Source of the DNA: Nesterenkonia sandarakina | GTDB lineage: Bacteria > Actinomycetota > Actinomycetes > Actinomycetales > Micrococcaceae | Assembly (NCBI RefSeq): GCF_013410215.1 | Contig: NZ_JACCFQ010000001.1 | Coordinates: 1,054,001 to 1,118,000 of the forward strand | Reading direction: 5' to 3' | DNA: 64,000 nt | Shown here: positions 7,555 to 15,967 of the stretch, one piece after another | Layout of the letters: each line of letters starts with the position of its first letter | Numbering within the stretch: the first letter of the stretch is position 1 | Program-made: the position numbers and the translations under genes | The notes under the pieces: generated by a model | Database searches by the model: none | Told to the model about the DNA's origin: nothing | What the model saw: only the letters and a program-made list of their open reading frames with translations

Positions 7555-8672
7555 GTCACATGAATAACACTCGCAACGGCACACGTCCCACCTCCAGCGT
7601 CCTGTGGCGCAGCGCCGCGATCGGCGCGGTCGGCATTCTGGGGCTCTCCGCCTGTGGCGGAGGTGATGGGGGAGGGGAAGGCTCCACGGAGGAGACCTTC
7701 ACGTTGACCTATACGACCTACTCCAACGACACCTCCGATCAGTCGCTCACGGTGCAGCGCTGGGCCGAGGAGGTCGAAGAGCTCACCGAGGGTGGTGTCA
7801 CGGTCGATTTCCACTATTCCGAGAGCCTCGTGGGTGCGGAGGAGTCGCTGCAGGCCACCATCGATGGTCGCGCGGACATGGCACAGGTCGGTTCGCTCTA
7901 CGCCGCCTCGGATCTGCCGATGTACACCGTCTCCGAGCTGCCCTTCGAGACCGATAACCCAGAGGCGCAGATGGTCGCCCTGGATCAGCTCTACCAGGAG
8001 AACGACGCCTACCGCGGTGACTTCGAGCAGCAGGGCGTGCAGCAGCTCTTCCCGCTGCCGATCGGCATCGCCGTGGTGGGACTCAACGAGGCTGCTCAGA
8101 CCCCCGATGACCTCTCGGGTCTGAGCATCCGTTCCGGCGGGGTGGTCTCTGAAGCCATGATCAGTGTGGGGGCCAACCCGGTGAGCATGACCGCCACCGA
8201 CGTCTATGAGTCCATGGAACGAGGCGTCATCGACGGCTACACCTCTTTGGGCATCGCGAATCTCTCGACCTTCGGGCTCTCTGAGAGCACCTCACAGATC
8301 TTGGAGCCGGGAGTCGGCTCTTACGCCTCCTCGGTCGTGGTGGTCAATGCCGAGTTGGTCGAATCCATGCCCGAGGCCTATCAGGAGGCACTGCGTACCG
8401 CGAGTGAGAACGCAGTGGGCTACGGGCTGGATGAACTCGACACCCTGGGCAGCCAGGCCTGCGAGGAGCTGCAGAACTCAGGAACCGAGTTCTCCAGCTT
8501 CTCCGAGGAAGACGTGACGGCATGGCAGGAAGAGGCCGGCATCGCCGAGGCCTGGGTGTCTGATCAGGGCGGAGAGGCGGAATCCGTGCTTGAGGACTAC
8601 CGCCGGTTCATCGACGAGACCACGGAGAGCTCCGACTACTCGGACCCGCTGGTCGCCTGCATGGGCGAGTGA
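7551..8672 (+). CDS. dctP: TRAP transporter substrate-binding lipoprotein DctP
   Basis: An extracytoplasmic solute receptor of the TRAP (DctP/TAXI) type, 373 residues. After a short basic start and a hydrophobic stretch comes the lipobox GLSACGGG, so it should be lipid-anchored at Cys35. A Gly/Glu-rich linker leads to a periplasmic-binding-protein fold. The ligand-binding arginine of the family is probably in LSGLSIRSGGVVSE. ATG 7551 overlaps the nitrilase stop (ATGA); an ATG at 7560 is an alternative. With dctQ and dctM it forms a complete sodium-driven importer. TRAP receptors normally bind carboxylates, consistent with an acid or amide-acid substrate for this operon. Confidence 0.87.
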   Translation: MSHMNNTRNGTRPTSSVLWRSAAIGAVGILGLSACGGGDGGGEGSTEETFTLTYTTYSNDTSDQSLTVQRWAEEVEELTEGGVTVDFHYSESLVGAEESLQATIDGRADMAQVGSLYAASDLPMYTVSELPFETDNPEAQMVALDQLYQENDAYRGDFEQQGVQQLFPLPIGIAVVGLNEAAQTPDDLSGLSIRSGGVVSEAMISVGANPVSMTATDVYESMERGVIDGYTSLGIANLSTFGLSESTSQILEPGVGSYASSVVVVNAELVESMPEAYQEALRTASENAVGYGLDELDTLGSQACEELQNSGTEFSSFSEEDVTAWQEEAGIAEAWVSDQGGEAESVLEDYRRFIDETTESSDYSDPLVACMGE

Positions 8673-8680
8673 CGTAGTCG

Positions 8681-9199
8681 ATGAGCGCCTCACTGCCACG
8701 CCCAGCTCGCTGGGTGGCCTCTGCCTTCAGCATCATGGCAGGCCTCTGCCTGCTGGCTCTCGTGCTGCTGACCGTCGCTGACGTCGTCAGCCGCAACGTC
8801 CAGGGTCGTTCCATCCTGGGCACGGTGGAGATCTCCACCGTGCTGCTGGTGGCCGTCGCCTTCCTGGGACTCGGCGCTGCCGAGATCACCGGCAAGCACG
8901 TGTCAGTGAGCCTCATCGAAGCGCGACTTCCGCGGCTGGGTCGGCTGGCGCTCTCGGTGCTGCGCGTTCTGCTGCTGGCGGGCGTCGGCTCGCTGCTGAT
9001 CCTCGGGCTGAGCGAGGTATACCTCGGGGCGGTGCAGCGAGGCGAGACCACCAACGGTGTGCTTGGCCTTGCCACCGCCCCGTGGAAGCTGATCTTGGTG
9101 ATCTCGTTCCTCGTGTTCTTCATCCTCGCGCTCTGGCGAGAATTGCACCAGTTCCTCGCCCTGCGCGCAGCCCGTCCCGAGAGTGGAGTGAAGGCATGA
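8681..9199 (+). CDS. dctQ: TRAP transporter small permease subunit DctQ
   Basis: A 172-residue membrane protein with four hydrophobic helices (about 17-40, 52-72, 90-112 and 134-155), the normal size and topology of DctQ. The GAAEITGKHVSVSLIE stretch between helices 2 and 3 is characteristic. It begins eight bases after dctP, and its TGA overlaps the ATG of dctM (ATGA). It partners DctM in the membrane complex that accepts substrate from DctP. Confidence 0.87.
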   Translation: MSASLPRPARWVASAFSIMAGLCLLALVLLTVADVVSRNVQGRSILGTVEISTVLLVAVAFLGLGAAEITGKHVSVSLIEARLPRLGRLALSVLRVLLLAGVGSLLILGLSEVYLGAVQRGETTNGVLGLATAPWKLILVISFLVFFILALWRELHQFLALRAARPESGVKA

Positions 9200-10611
9200 C
9201 GACCGAAACGATCGTGGCACTGATCGTCGTCCTGATCGCCTTCCTCGGCCTGTTGGCGATCCGCCTTCACGTGGGGCTTTCGTTGATGATCGCCGGCGCG
9301 CTGGGCATCGTGATGCTGCTCAGCACCGATGCGGCGCTCAGCACGGTGGCGAATCAGCCGTACTCCACGGCGGCGAGCTACACGTTGACCGTGATTCCGC
9401 TGTTCATCCTGATGGGCGTCTTCGCGGTCCACGCGAGACTTGCCGAGGCGGGGTTCGACGCCGCCACTCGGGCGTTGGTGAAGGTCCCCGGTGGACCTGC
9501 CCTGGCATCGCTGACTGGGTCGGGGTTCTTCGCGGCCGTGACCGGGTCGAGTGTGGCCACAGTGGCGACCATGGCGCGGGTCTCAACGGATGCGATCCTC
9601 AAGGCCGGATACGGGATCCGTCTTGCCGCAGGTGTGGTGTGTGCCGGCGGCACCCTGGGCGTGCTGATTCCGCCATCGATCATTCTGGTGCTCTACGCGG
9701 TGGTCACCGGTGTCAGCATCGGGCCGATGCTGCTGGCAGGCATCGGACCAGGACTGTTGACGATCCTGGCCTATGCCGTCACCATCGTGCTGCTCGTGCT
9801 GATCGGTCGTCGACGGCAGAAACGCACTCAGACGGGAGTCTCCACCTCGGATGCGCGAGGACTCGACCTCGGCAGCGATACTTCTGAGGTCACCGGCCCG
9901 GGTGCCGCTGGTCTCCCGGCCTCCCCCGCAGCACGTCCGGAGAAGCCGAATTTCGACGTCATGGGGCTGTTGTTCCTGGCGGTCATCTTCCTGGTCTCGA
10001 TCGGCACCATCTATATGGGTGTCGCCACTCCTACCGAAGCGGCATCCTTCGGCGCCATGGCTGCTCTGCTGATCCTGTTGATCCGGACCCGTCCGCCCAA
10101 ATGGCTCAGCGTGGTCCGGGATTCACTCACCGAAGCGGTGGGGCTGACGGCGATGACCTTCCTGCTGATGGTCGGAGCAGGCGTCTTCACCTACTTCCTG
10201 GCCTTCTCAGGTGTCAGCCGAGCCCTTGTGGACACTGTGGTGGACGCGGACATGTCCCCCTACGTGGTCCTGATCTGCTGCCTGTTGCTGCTGCTGCCGC
10301 TCGGCATGTTCCTGGACGGGGTCTCGATGATCCTCATCGCAGCCCCGTTGCTGCACCCGATCCTCAGCGCCTACGGGTTCGAAGAGATCTGGATCGGCAT
10401 CCTGGTGGTCAAGGTGGCAGAGATGGCGCTCATCACGCCGCCGGTGGGCATGAACGCCTTCGTGTACTCAGGCTCGGTGCCCGAGGCGGGACTGGGCACG
10501 ATCTTCCGTGGCATCGCCCCGTTCATCATCGCTGACGTGGTGGTGGTCGCTGTGCTGATCATGGTGCCGGAGATCGTGACCTTCCTGCCGGAGTATTCCG
10601 CCGCAGAGTGA
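9196..10611 (+). CDS. dctM: TRAP transporter large permease subunit DctM
   Basis: A 471-residue ion-transporter-superfamily permease with about twelve membrane helices. Family signatures include the GSSVATVATMARVS hairpin near 120, CAGGTLGVLIPPSIILVLYA near 150, and the symmetrical LITPPVGMNAFVYSG near the C-terminus. A hydrophilic insert of about 45 residues, between helices near 205-250, is Ser/Thr/Pro-rich and longer than usual. ATG 9196 overlaps the dctQ stop. It is the sodium-coupled translocation subunit and the last gene of the aldolase-nitrilase-TRAP operon. No hairpin terminator is obvious in the 65 bases that follow. Confidence 0.9.
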   Translation: MTTETIVALIVVLIAFLGLLAIRLHVGLSLMIAGALGIVMLLSTDAALSTVANQPYSTAASYTLTVIPLFILMGVFAVHARLAEAGFDAATRALVKVPGGPALASLTGSGFFAAVTGSSVATVATMARVSTDAILKAGYGIRLAAGVVCAGGTLGVLIPPSIILVLYAVVTGVSIGPMLLAGIGPGLLTILAYAVTIVLLVLIGRRRQKRTQTGVSTSDARGLDLGSDTSEVTGPGAAGLPASPAARPEKPNFDVMGLLFLAVIFLVSIGTIYMGVATPTEAASFGAMAALLILLIRTRPPKWLSVVRDSLTEAVGLTAMTFLLMVGAGVFTYFLAFSGVSRALVDTVVDADMSPYVVLICCLLLLLPLGMFLDGVSMILIAAPLLHPILSAYGFEEIWIGILVVKVAEMALITPPVGMNAFVYSGSVPEAGLGTIFRGIAPFIIADVVVVAVLIMVPEIVTFLPEYSAAE

Positions 10612-10664
10612 GGAGTGGGCGGGTGACTATCCGCTCATATGACCTACGGTGAGTGAAGCTTCCG

Positions 10665-10670
10665 TAGACT
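10665..10670 (+). promoter_or_regulatory. -10 element of a probable leaderless promoter
   Basis: TAGACT stands six bases before the ATG at 10677, the spacing expected for transcription to begin at the start codon. This separates the LysR-like gene from the preceding TRAP operon. Confidence 0.45.
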
Positions 10671-10676
10671 GGATCG

Positions 10677-11585
10677 ATGAGATTGGGAGCGATTCCGGGG
10701 GCGACGCCGGATAAGTGGGTGACGCGCTGGAGAGAGCGCTACCCCGACTTCACGCTGCGCGTGGAGCGCTTCGACGAGGCTGGCCAGCTGGAGCGGGTCC
10801 GCGCCGGCACCGTCGACGTCGGCTACATCCGGTTCCCGGAGGGTGCAGCGGCCGGAATCGGCGAGGATCTGCACCGAGTCTGGCTCTACCGGGAGGCCCC
10901 GGTGGTCTGTGCCTCCCGGGATCACTGGGTCGCAGCCGCTGAATCCTCGGTGACCTGGGAGGAGATCGCGTCGGAGCCGTTCCTCGATCCGGCAGAGCTG
11001 CGCGCCCAGATCTCCGCGCCGGGGGAGGATCAGTCAGCGACCGAGCACCCCGAGCTCGACCGTGACCCTGACGCTGCTCCGGTCCCGCCCTCGGAAGGTG
11101 CTGAGCCAGACCCCGCAGCGCAGCTGGATCCGGTGCACACGCCCAAGCGCGGGGTCGATCTGGCGGCGGGCGAGCGGATGGCGCTGGAGATCGTCGCCGC
11201 GGGCACCGGTCTGGTGATCCTGCCGAGCTCGGTGGCGCGGATGTTGAGCCGCCGGGACATCGTGATCCGAGAGGTTCAGGGCGTCCCGGGCTATGACGTG
11301 GGCCTGGCCTGGCTTCGGGAGGCCGATGGCCCGGTGATCCAGGAGTTCATCGGGGTGGCGCGCGGGCGAAAGCCTGGCAGCGGGCGCAACGAGATCAGCC
11401 CCGCCTCCGAGACCAGGTCGGCCTCGAAGGCGTCGACATCGGACTCCAGGTCGAAGACAGACCCGAAGTCGAAGTCCGGTGCTAGGCGGGGAGCTGCTGG
11501 CGCAGCGCCTCGGCGCTCGCGGTCGGGTCCGAAGCCTGGGTCACGGCGCGGACAACCACCACGCGGTCGGCGCCGGCCGCGGTGA
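10677..11585 (+). CDS. LysR-type substrate-binding domain protein lacking a DNA-binding domain
   Basis: A 302-residue protein. Residues 1-95 and 160-225 look like the two halves of a LysR effector-binding domain (LGAIPGATPDKW at the start, later GTGLVILPSSVARML and GLAWLREADGP). No helix-turn-helix precedes it: TAGACT stands directly before the start. An acidic Pro/Glu/Asp insert separates the halves. A strongly basic Ser/Lys/Arg tail from about 240 onward could bind nucleic acid. The tail is read antisense to the 3' end of thiE for about 104 bases. It may be a stand-alone ligand-binding regulator or a decayed LysR protein. The C-terminal boundary is uncertain. Confidence 0.6.
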   Translation: MRLGAIPGATPDKWVTRWRERYPDFTLRVERFDEAGQLERVRAGTVDVGYIRFPEGAAAGIGEDLHRVWLYREAPVVCASRDHWVAAAESSVTWEEIASEPFLDPAELRAQISAPGEDQSATEHPELDRDPDAAPVPPSEGAEPDPAAQLDPVHTPKRGVDLAAGERMALEIVAAGTGLVILPSSVARMLSRRDIVIREVQGVPGYDVGLAWLREADGPVIQEFIGVARGRKPGSGRNEISPASETRSASKASTSDSRSKTDPKSKSGARRGAAGAAPRRSRSGPKPGSRRGQPPRGRRRPR

Positions 11586-12210
11586 CCTCACCGATGTTGC
11601 TGGCATCGATCCCGCCGATGGCGAAGAAGGTCTTCCGGCTTCCCAGCCGCGCCGCCTGTGCCGGCAGCTCCAGACCGACGGCGGCCCGTCCTGGTTTCGT
11701 AGGTGTCTCCCAGATCGGTCCGGTGCAGTAATAGTCCAGGCCGATGTCAGAATCCGCCTCCCGCACCTGCTCGATGGTCTGACAGGAGCGTCCGATCACG
11801 ACGTCGTCGCCCAGGACCAGCCGAGCCTCTTGCGTGCTCAGATCCTCCTGGCCGACGTGGAAGACATCGACCCCCGTGATCAGCGCGACGTCGGCCCGAT
11901 CATTGGCCGCCGAGAGCCCACCGTACTCATCTGCCACCTGGCGCAGCAGGACCAAGGCGGCGATCTCGGTCTGGACGGTCACCTGCTTATCGCGGACCTG
12001 AATGATGTCCACACCGCCGGTGTAGCACGCCACATAGAACTCGCGCAGCGCGTCGAAGTCGAGCTCATCCACCGGACCCGCCTCGGGGCGCGTGACGAAG
12101 CGCTGCAGGTCTGTGCACACGTAGAGACGCGAGCCAGACAGGCGCTCCCGCCGCATACGACCCAGATGTTTCGGGTGCGGGGTGTGTGCCATGGTGTCAT
12201 TCTCAGTCAT
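11482..12210 (-). CDS. thiE: Thiamine phosphate synthase
   Basis: A 242-residue TIM-barrel enzyme joining HMP-PP and thiazole phosphate into thiamine phosphate. Family motifs are visible: IIQVRDKQ, AANDRADVA, the phosphate-binding TGPIWETPTKPGR and AIGGIDASNIGEV. The 28-residue N-terminal extension before RLYVCTDLQ is longer than in many homologues, so the second ATG (12192) could be the real start. Upstream of 12210, TAATGT stands seven bases before the ATG, which suggests a leaderless mRNA. I do not see a valid TPP riboswitch. Its 3' end overlaps the tail of the convergent LysR-like gene. It belongs functionally with the thiO-S-G-F genes 4 kb away. Confidence 0.92.
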   Translation of the reverse strand: MTENDTMAHTPHPKHLGRMRRERLSGSRLYVCTDLQRFVTRPEAGPVDELDFDALREFYVACYTGGVDIIQVRDKQVTVQTEIAALVLLRQVADEYGGLSAANDRADVALITGVDVFHVGQEDLSTQEARLVLGDDVVIGRSCQTIEQVREADSDIGLDYYCTGPIWETPTKPGRAAVGLELPAQAARLGSRKTFFAIGGIDASNIGEVTAAGADRVVVVRAVTQASDPTASAEALRQQLPA

Positions 12211-12327
12211 GCCTCCTACATTAGGGCACCCCTGCAGCGCCGTGCCTGCTTCCGTGCCGGAACCCGGAGAGGTGAAGCTCAGAGCCTCGGTATGCCTGAG
12301 TCCGCACTGGCGGCCCCGGGCACGCAG

Positions 12328-12360
12328 AAGCGGCCAGGACCTCTCGGGTCCTGACCGCTT
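12328..12360 (-). terminator. Hairpin terminator after the DJ-1/PfpI gene
   Basis: A 14-bp stem with one mismatch (AAGCGGcCAGGACC against GGTCCTGaCCGCTT) and a five-base loop lies 46 bases beyond the stop of the PfpI-family gene. There is no long T run. It also insulates the thiE promoter. Confidence 0.7.
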
Positions 12361-12405
12361 CGTCGTGATAGATCTGGCCCGGGGCCGGTCAGGGGAGCGT
12401 TCGGC

Positions 12406-12960
12406 TCAGGCCTGTGCCACCAGCGTCAGGAACGCGTGGTTGAAGTCCTCGAGGTCGTCGGGGGTCCGTGAGGTCACCAGGCCGTCGCTGACGACGGCGG
12501 ACTCGTCCACCCATTCCGCTCCGGAGTTGGTCAGGTCTGTCTTCAGGGACGGGAAGCTGGTGACCCGGCGACCCTTGACCTGGTCGATCTCGGTGAGGAT
12601 CCACGGGCCGTGGCAGATTGCGGCCACCGGCTTCTTCGCCTCGAAGAACGCCGAGACGAAGCGCTGGGCGGCTTCGTCGATCCGCAGGCTGTCCGCGTTC
12701 AGGGTGCCGCCGGGCAGGATCAGCCCGTCGAAGTCCCCGGCGGAGGCGTCGCTCAGCTGGACATCGACGTCGAAGTGCTCCGAGTGCGTCCAGTCGCCCT
12801 CCATCGCCTGCAGCGACTGCTCGTTGGGGGAGACGATGCTGGGGGTCCCGCCGGCCGCCTTGATGGCGGCGATCGGCTCGCTGAGCTCAGGCAGCTCCAC
12901 GCCGTCGGTGACCAGCAGAGCGATGTTCTTCCCGGTGATCTGGGGGGTGTTCTCAGCCAT
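12406..12960 (-). CDS. DJ-1/PfpI family protein (type 1 glutamine amidotransferase-like)
   Basis: A 184-residue protein of the PfpI/DJ-1/YfkM group of stress-related proteases or deglycase-like enzymes. The nucleophile elbow AAICHGPW contains the conserved Cys-His pair. The GLILPGGTLNAD strand and LVTSRTPDDLEDFNHAFL are typical. The acidic residue near the N-terminus (DGVELPEL) occupies the position that tunes the cysteine in this family. It is monocistronic: an upstream TATATT (complement of 13021-13026) may be its -10 element, with AAGGAG before the ATG, and a hairpin follows the gene. The likely role is protein or metabolite repair under stress. Confidence 0.87.
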   Translation of the reverse strand: MAENTPQITGKNIALLVTDGVELPELSEPIAAIKAAGGTPSIVSPNEQSLQAMEGDWTHSEHFDVDVQLSDASAGDFDGLILPGGTLNADSLRIDEAAQRFVSAFFEAKKPVAAICHGPWILTEIDQVKGRRVTSFPSLKTDLTNSGAEWVDESAVVSDGLVTSRTPDDLEDFNHAFLTLVAQA

Positions 12961-13128
12961 GATGATGCTCCTTGTGATCGAAGGTCAGGTCAGGCCCGTC
13001 AGGGTCATCTGCTCCTGTGGAATATAGTGCGCAGCGCTGATCGGTCCCAGGATGCTTCCTGTGCGCGCGCTGAAAATCAACTGCGATCTTGCTGATGGGC
13101 ACACTGGATGCACCGGCGAAACGCGGGG

Positions 13129-13740
13129 TCAGAGGACCTGGGAGGCCTGGTCGAACTCGAACCGCTCGCCGCGCGGGTACTGGGCGGCCTCGTCGCTGCT
13201 GGGGCCGTGTCCCAGGTTGAGCACCATCAGGGTCTTCCAACCGGTCTCAGCGTGGACCTCGGTGTCCACGCCCTCGGGGTCGAGTCCTCCCATCGGACCG
13301 ACGTCGAGCCCGACCGCTCGCAGCGCCAGGATGAAATACCCGGCCTGCAGGTAGGCGTTGTCGCGGCCCATCTTTTCGCGGAATTCGACCCGTGGGGCGA
13401 ACTTCTCCCGGAGCCCGTCCATCTGCGGGTACAGCGTGGGCATGTGCTCGTGCCAGTTCGGGTCATAGGCGAGCACCACGCTGATCGGTGCGGCGGAGGT
13501 CTTCTCCCCGTTGTCGCCTTTGAGATGTCCGACGACGGCGTCGCGCCGTTCCCCGGGTTCCAGCACCGTCAGGCGCATCGGCTGGCAGTTCATGGAGGTC
13601 GGGGCCCAGCGGGCGTCCTCGTAGGCCTGCTGGATCAGCTCCAGGTCCACGGTCCCTTCCGAGAAGAGGTGCGTGGTATGGCGACCCTCGAAGAGTTGGT
13701 GTATGGTCTGGCGGTCCACTGGTGCAGTCACCGTGGGCAT
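13129..13740 (-). CDS. Nitroreductase family protein (RutE/malonic semialdehyde reductase-like)
   Basis: A 203-residue FMN-dependent oxidoreductase. Motifs include ARWAPTSMNCQPMRL, the FMN-phosphate region after it, and AYLQAGYFILALRAVGLDVGPMGG, which is characteristic of the RutE/HadB subgroup acting on 3-oxo-propanoate-like aldehydes or nitro compounds. The ATG at 13740 is favoured because GAGGAG lies just upstream; an in-frame extension to 13794 lacks a ribosome site. No pyrimidine-degradation (rut) genes are nearby, so a general NAD(P)H-dependent reductase is as likely as a true RutE. It is divergent from the ECF sigma gene. Confidence 0.83.
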   Translation of the reverse strand: MPTVTAPVDRQTIHQLFEGRHTTHLFSEGTVDLELIQQAYEDARWAPTSMNCQPMRLTVLEPGERRDAVVGHLKGDNGEKTSAAPISVVLAYDPNWHEHMPTLYPQMDGLREKFAPRVEFREKMGRDNAYLQAGYFILALRAVGLDVGPMGGLDPEGVDTEVHAETGWKTLMVLNLGHGPSSDEAAQYPRGERFEFDQASQVL

Positions 13741-13852
13741 GGGGACTCCTCGTGCTTGTCGATGTGCGCGTGCAGATGCCGCGTGCGGCTTCACTGAACA
13801 GCAACGTCGAGGCCTGCGCAGTTCTTCCCCGGAGCCTGTGTACTATGAGCCC

Positions 13853-14433
<581 letters not shown>

Positions 14434-14437
<4 letters not shown>

Positions 14438-14943
14438 CACAGCCGCCCTCAGACCCGCGCGAACCCGCAGAGAAAGATGTCTTCGATGACATCAGCGAGG
14501 CGCAGGCCCTGGAGAGCTATGACCGGCTGCGCACCGTGGTCGATGACTACCGTCGCACCGAGACCGCCGCCGGCGAGGAGCTCACCGGGTTGAAGGCTCG
14601 CATCATGAGCATCGTCGAGGACGAGGCAGCTCGAGGGCCCAGCACGTCCTTGTACTCCTCCGCTGGTCTTCCCTACGCCATGACCACCGCCTCACTGCGT
14701 GCTCAGGTCCGCGCCGCGGTGGACGCGGAACCTGGTCTGCGCGCCCGCAGGGTCAAGGTCCTCTCGGAGAGCGCGCCGGGCGCCCCGCTCGACCTGCGAG
14801 TCACCTTCACGATGTCTGCCGGACAGTCGCTGATCGAGTTCGCTCCGCGGCTGCGAGCTCGAATCGCAGAACGGATCGAGCTGATCATCGGCGTGCGAGC
14901 CGGGTATGTGGACCTGGTCGTAGAGGACATCCACGATGAGTGA
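14434..14943 (+). CDS. Asp23/Gls24-associated protein of unknown function
   Basis: A 169-residue soluble acidic protein. The first 80 residues are charged and helical (for example SEAQALESYDRLRTVVDD). The second half contains a beta-rich stretch, LDLRVTFTMSAGQSLIEFAP, then RLRARIAERIELIIGVRA, with the amphipathic pattern seen in Asp23/Gls24 relatives. ATG 14434 overlaps the sigma-factor stop and has AAAGGA five bases upstream, which decides between it and the ATG at 14428. It sits where an anti-sigma factor would normally be but lacks cysteine motifs and a membrane helix. Whether it controls the sigma factor is unknown. Confidence 0.7.
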
Positions 14944-15334
14944 CATCAGCAGCGGCGCCCCGCAGGACGGTGGCGCATCCCAGGACAGTGCTGGGCACAG
15001 TGACCGCTCAGCCTTGGAAGCCGCGGTCGTGGAGTCGGTCTCCTCCGTCCCGGGAGTGGCGCGCCTGGTGCCGAGCTTCCGGCAGGTGCTCACCGCCGCC
15101 GCGCAGCGACTGCTCAAAGCCGACGCGACGCCCGCCACCGGGGTGGACATCGTCAGGGAGCCCGCCGGCGTCGTCGTCTACGTCGACCTCTACACCGACG
15201 GCAGCCGCCCTGCCGGTGTCGTGGTCGATGATGTCAACGCCGCGATCCAGGCGCTGATGCATCAGGAGCTGCCCGCGGGTGCGGAGGCAGTGCAGGTCAG
15301 GGTGCGCGTGATGGGTGTCTCCGATGCCCGCTGA
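14936..15334 (+). CDS. Asp23/Gls24-like protein
   Basis: A 132-residue protein. The first 25 residues are low-complexity and polar. The rest (VVESVSSVPGVARLVPSF, then VDIVREPAGVVVYVDLYTDG and VQVRVRVMGV) has the helix-sheet alternation of the Asp23/Gls24 envelope-stress family. It overlaps the preceding gene by eight bases and the following gene by eleven. In Firmicutes Asp23 forms a membrane-associated network; in actinobacteria the role is not settled. The assignment rests on fold pattern and on the clearer neighbour at 15324. Confidence 0.7.
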   Translation: MSDISSGAPQDGGASQDSAGHSDRSALEAAVVESVSSVPGVARLVPSFRQVLTAAAQRLLKADATPATGVDIVREPAGVVVYVDLYTDGSRPAGVVVDDVNAAIQALMHQELPAGAEAVQVRVRVMGVSDAR

Positions 15335-15779
15335 GGGCGCTGCCACCGCTGCTGGCTCAGCAACCGGGAGCGCTCCGAGTCCGCTGGTCACCGATCGGGG
15401 CGTCACCACGGTCGAGGAGATCGTGGTGCGCAAGCTTGCTGGACTTGCCGCCCGCCAGGTGCCCGGGGTCCACGCCCTGGGCAGCGCCGCACGTCGGTCC
15501 TTCGATGCGCTCTCCGAGCGGATTCCGGGCTCTCGCACGCAGGCTGGCGGCGGGGTCGCAGTGGAGACCGGTCAGCGGCAGGCGGCCGTGGATCTGATCG
15601 TCATCGTCGACTATGGGGCCCCGATCGTCGAGGTCGCCGGGAAGATCCGCCGCGAGGTGGTCCGAGCGGTGGAACATGGCACCGGGCTTCAGGTCGTCGA
15701 GGTCAACATCACGGTCGCCGACGTCCACATCCCCGGTGACGAGGACCCGCCCGGGGAAGTCGACCGGGCGCTGCGCTGA
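15324..15779 (+). CDS. Asp23/Gls24 family envelope stress response protein
   Basis: A 151-residue protein with the clearest Asp23/Gls24 features of the three: TTVEEIVVRKLAGLAARQVPGVHAL, followed by a Gly-rich loop, the acidic strand AAVDLIVIVDYGAPIVEVAG, then the helix IRREVVRAVEHGTGLQVVE and strand VNITVADVHI. An N-terminal Ala/Gly/Ser-rich segment of about 20 residues precedes the domain. I use ATG 15324, while a GTG at 15315 is equally in frame. It ends the ECF-sigma operon. The product probably lies at the cytoplasmic face of the membrane and supports envelope homeostasis under stress. Confidence 0.8.
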   Translation: MPAEGAATAAGSATGSAPSPLVTDRGVTTVEEIVVRKLAGLAARQVPGVHALGSAARRSFDALSERIPGSRTQAGGGVAVETGQRQAAVDLIVIVDYGAPIVEVAGKIRREVVRAVEHGTGLQVVEVNITVADVHIPGDEDPPGEVDRALR

Positions 15780-15894
15780 ACGCCCGGACCCCTGACGCTG
15801 CTCCAGGCTGAATGTCGCGGGCCAGGTCCGTCCGGGTGTGCGCGCGAACTCGGCGCACCTGGTAACCTCGAAGCCTGGCCGGAACAGGCCAGAT

Positions 15895-15965
15895 GCGGGC
15901 GTAGCTTAATGGCAAAGCTTCTGCTTCCCAAGCAGACGACGCGGGTTCGATTCCCGTCGCCCGCT
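15895..15965 (+). tRNA. tRNA-Gly (anticodon CCC)
   Basis: A complete 71-nt cloverleaf. The acceptor stem GCGGGCG pairs with CGCCCGC. The D arm is GTAGCTTAATGGCAAAGC. The anticodon stem CTGCT/AGCAG frames the loop TTCCCAA with anticodon CCC. The T arm is CGGGTTCGATTCCCG, and the discriminator base is T. CCA is not encoded. TAACCT at 15863-15868 may be the -10 element. The GTG start of thiO follows only two bases after the discriminator, an unusual junction. Confidence 0.95.
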
Positions 15966-15967
15966 CT

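Noticed and set aside
12228-12300. Possible TPP riboswitch upstream of thiE (minus strand has CTGAG, ACCT and paired CCGG/CCGG elements).
   Set aside because: The invariant CUGAGA and ACCUGAU cores are not intact, and only about five bases separate them, leaving no room for the P3 arm. A TAATGT at leaderless distance from the thiE start also argues against a leader. An Rfam RF00059 search with a significant hit would overturn this.
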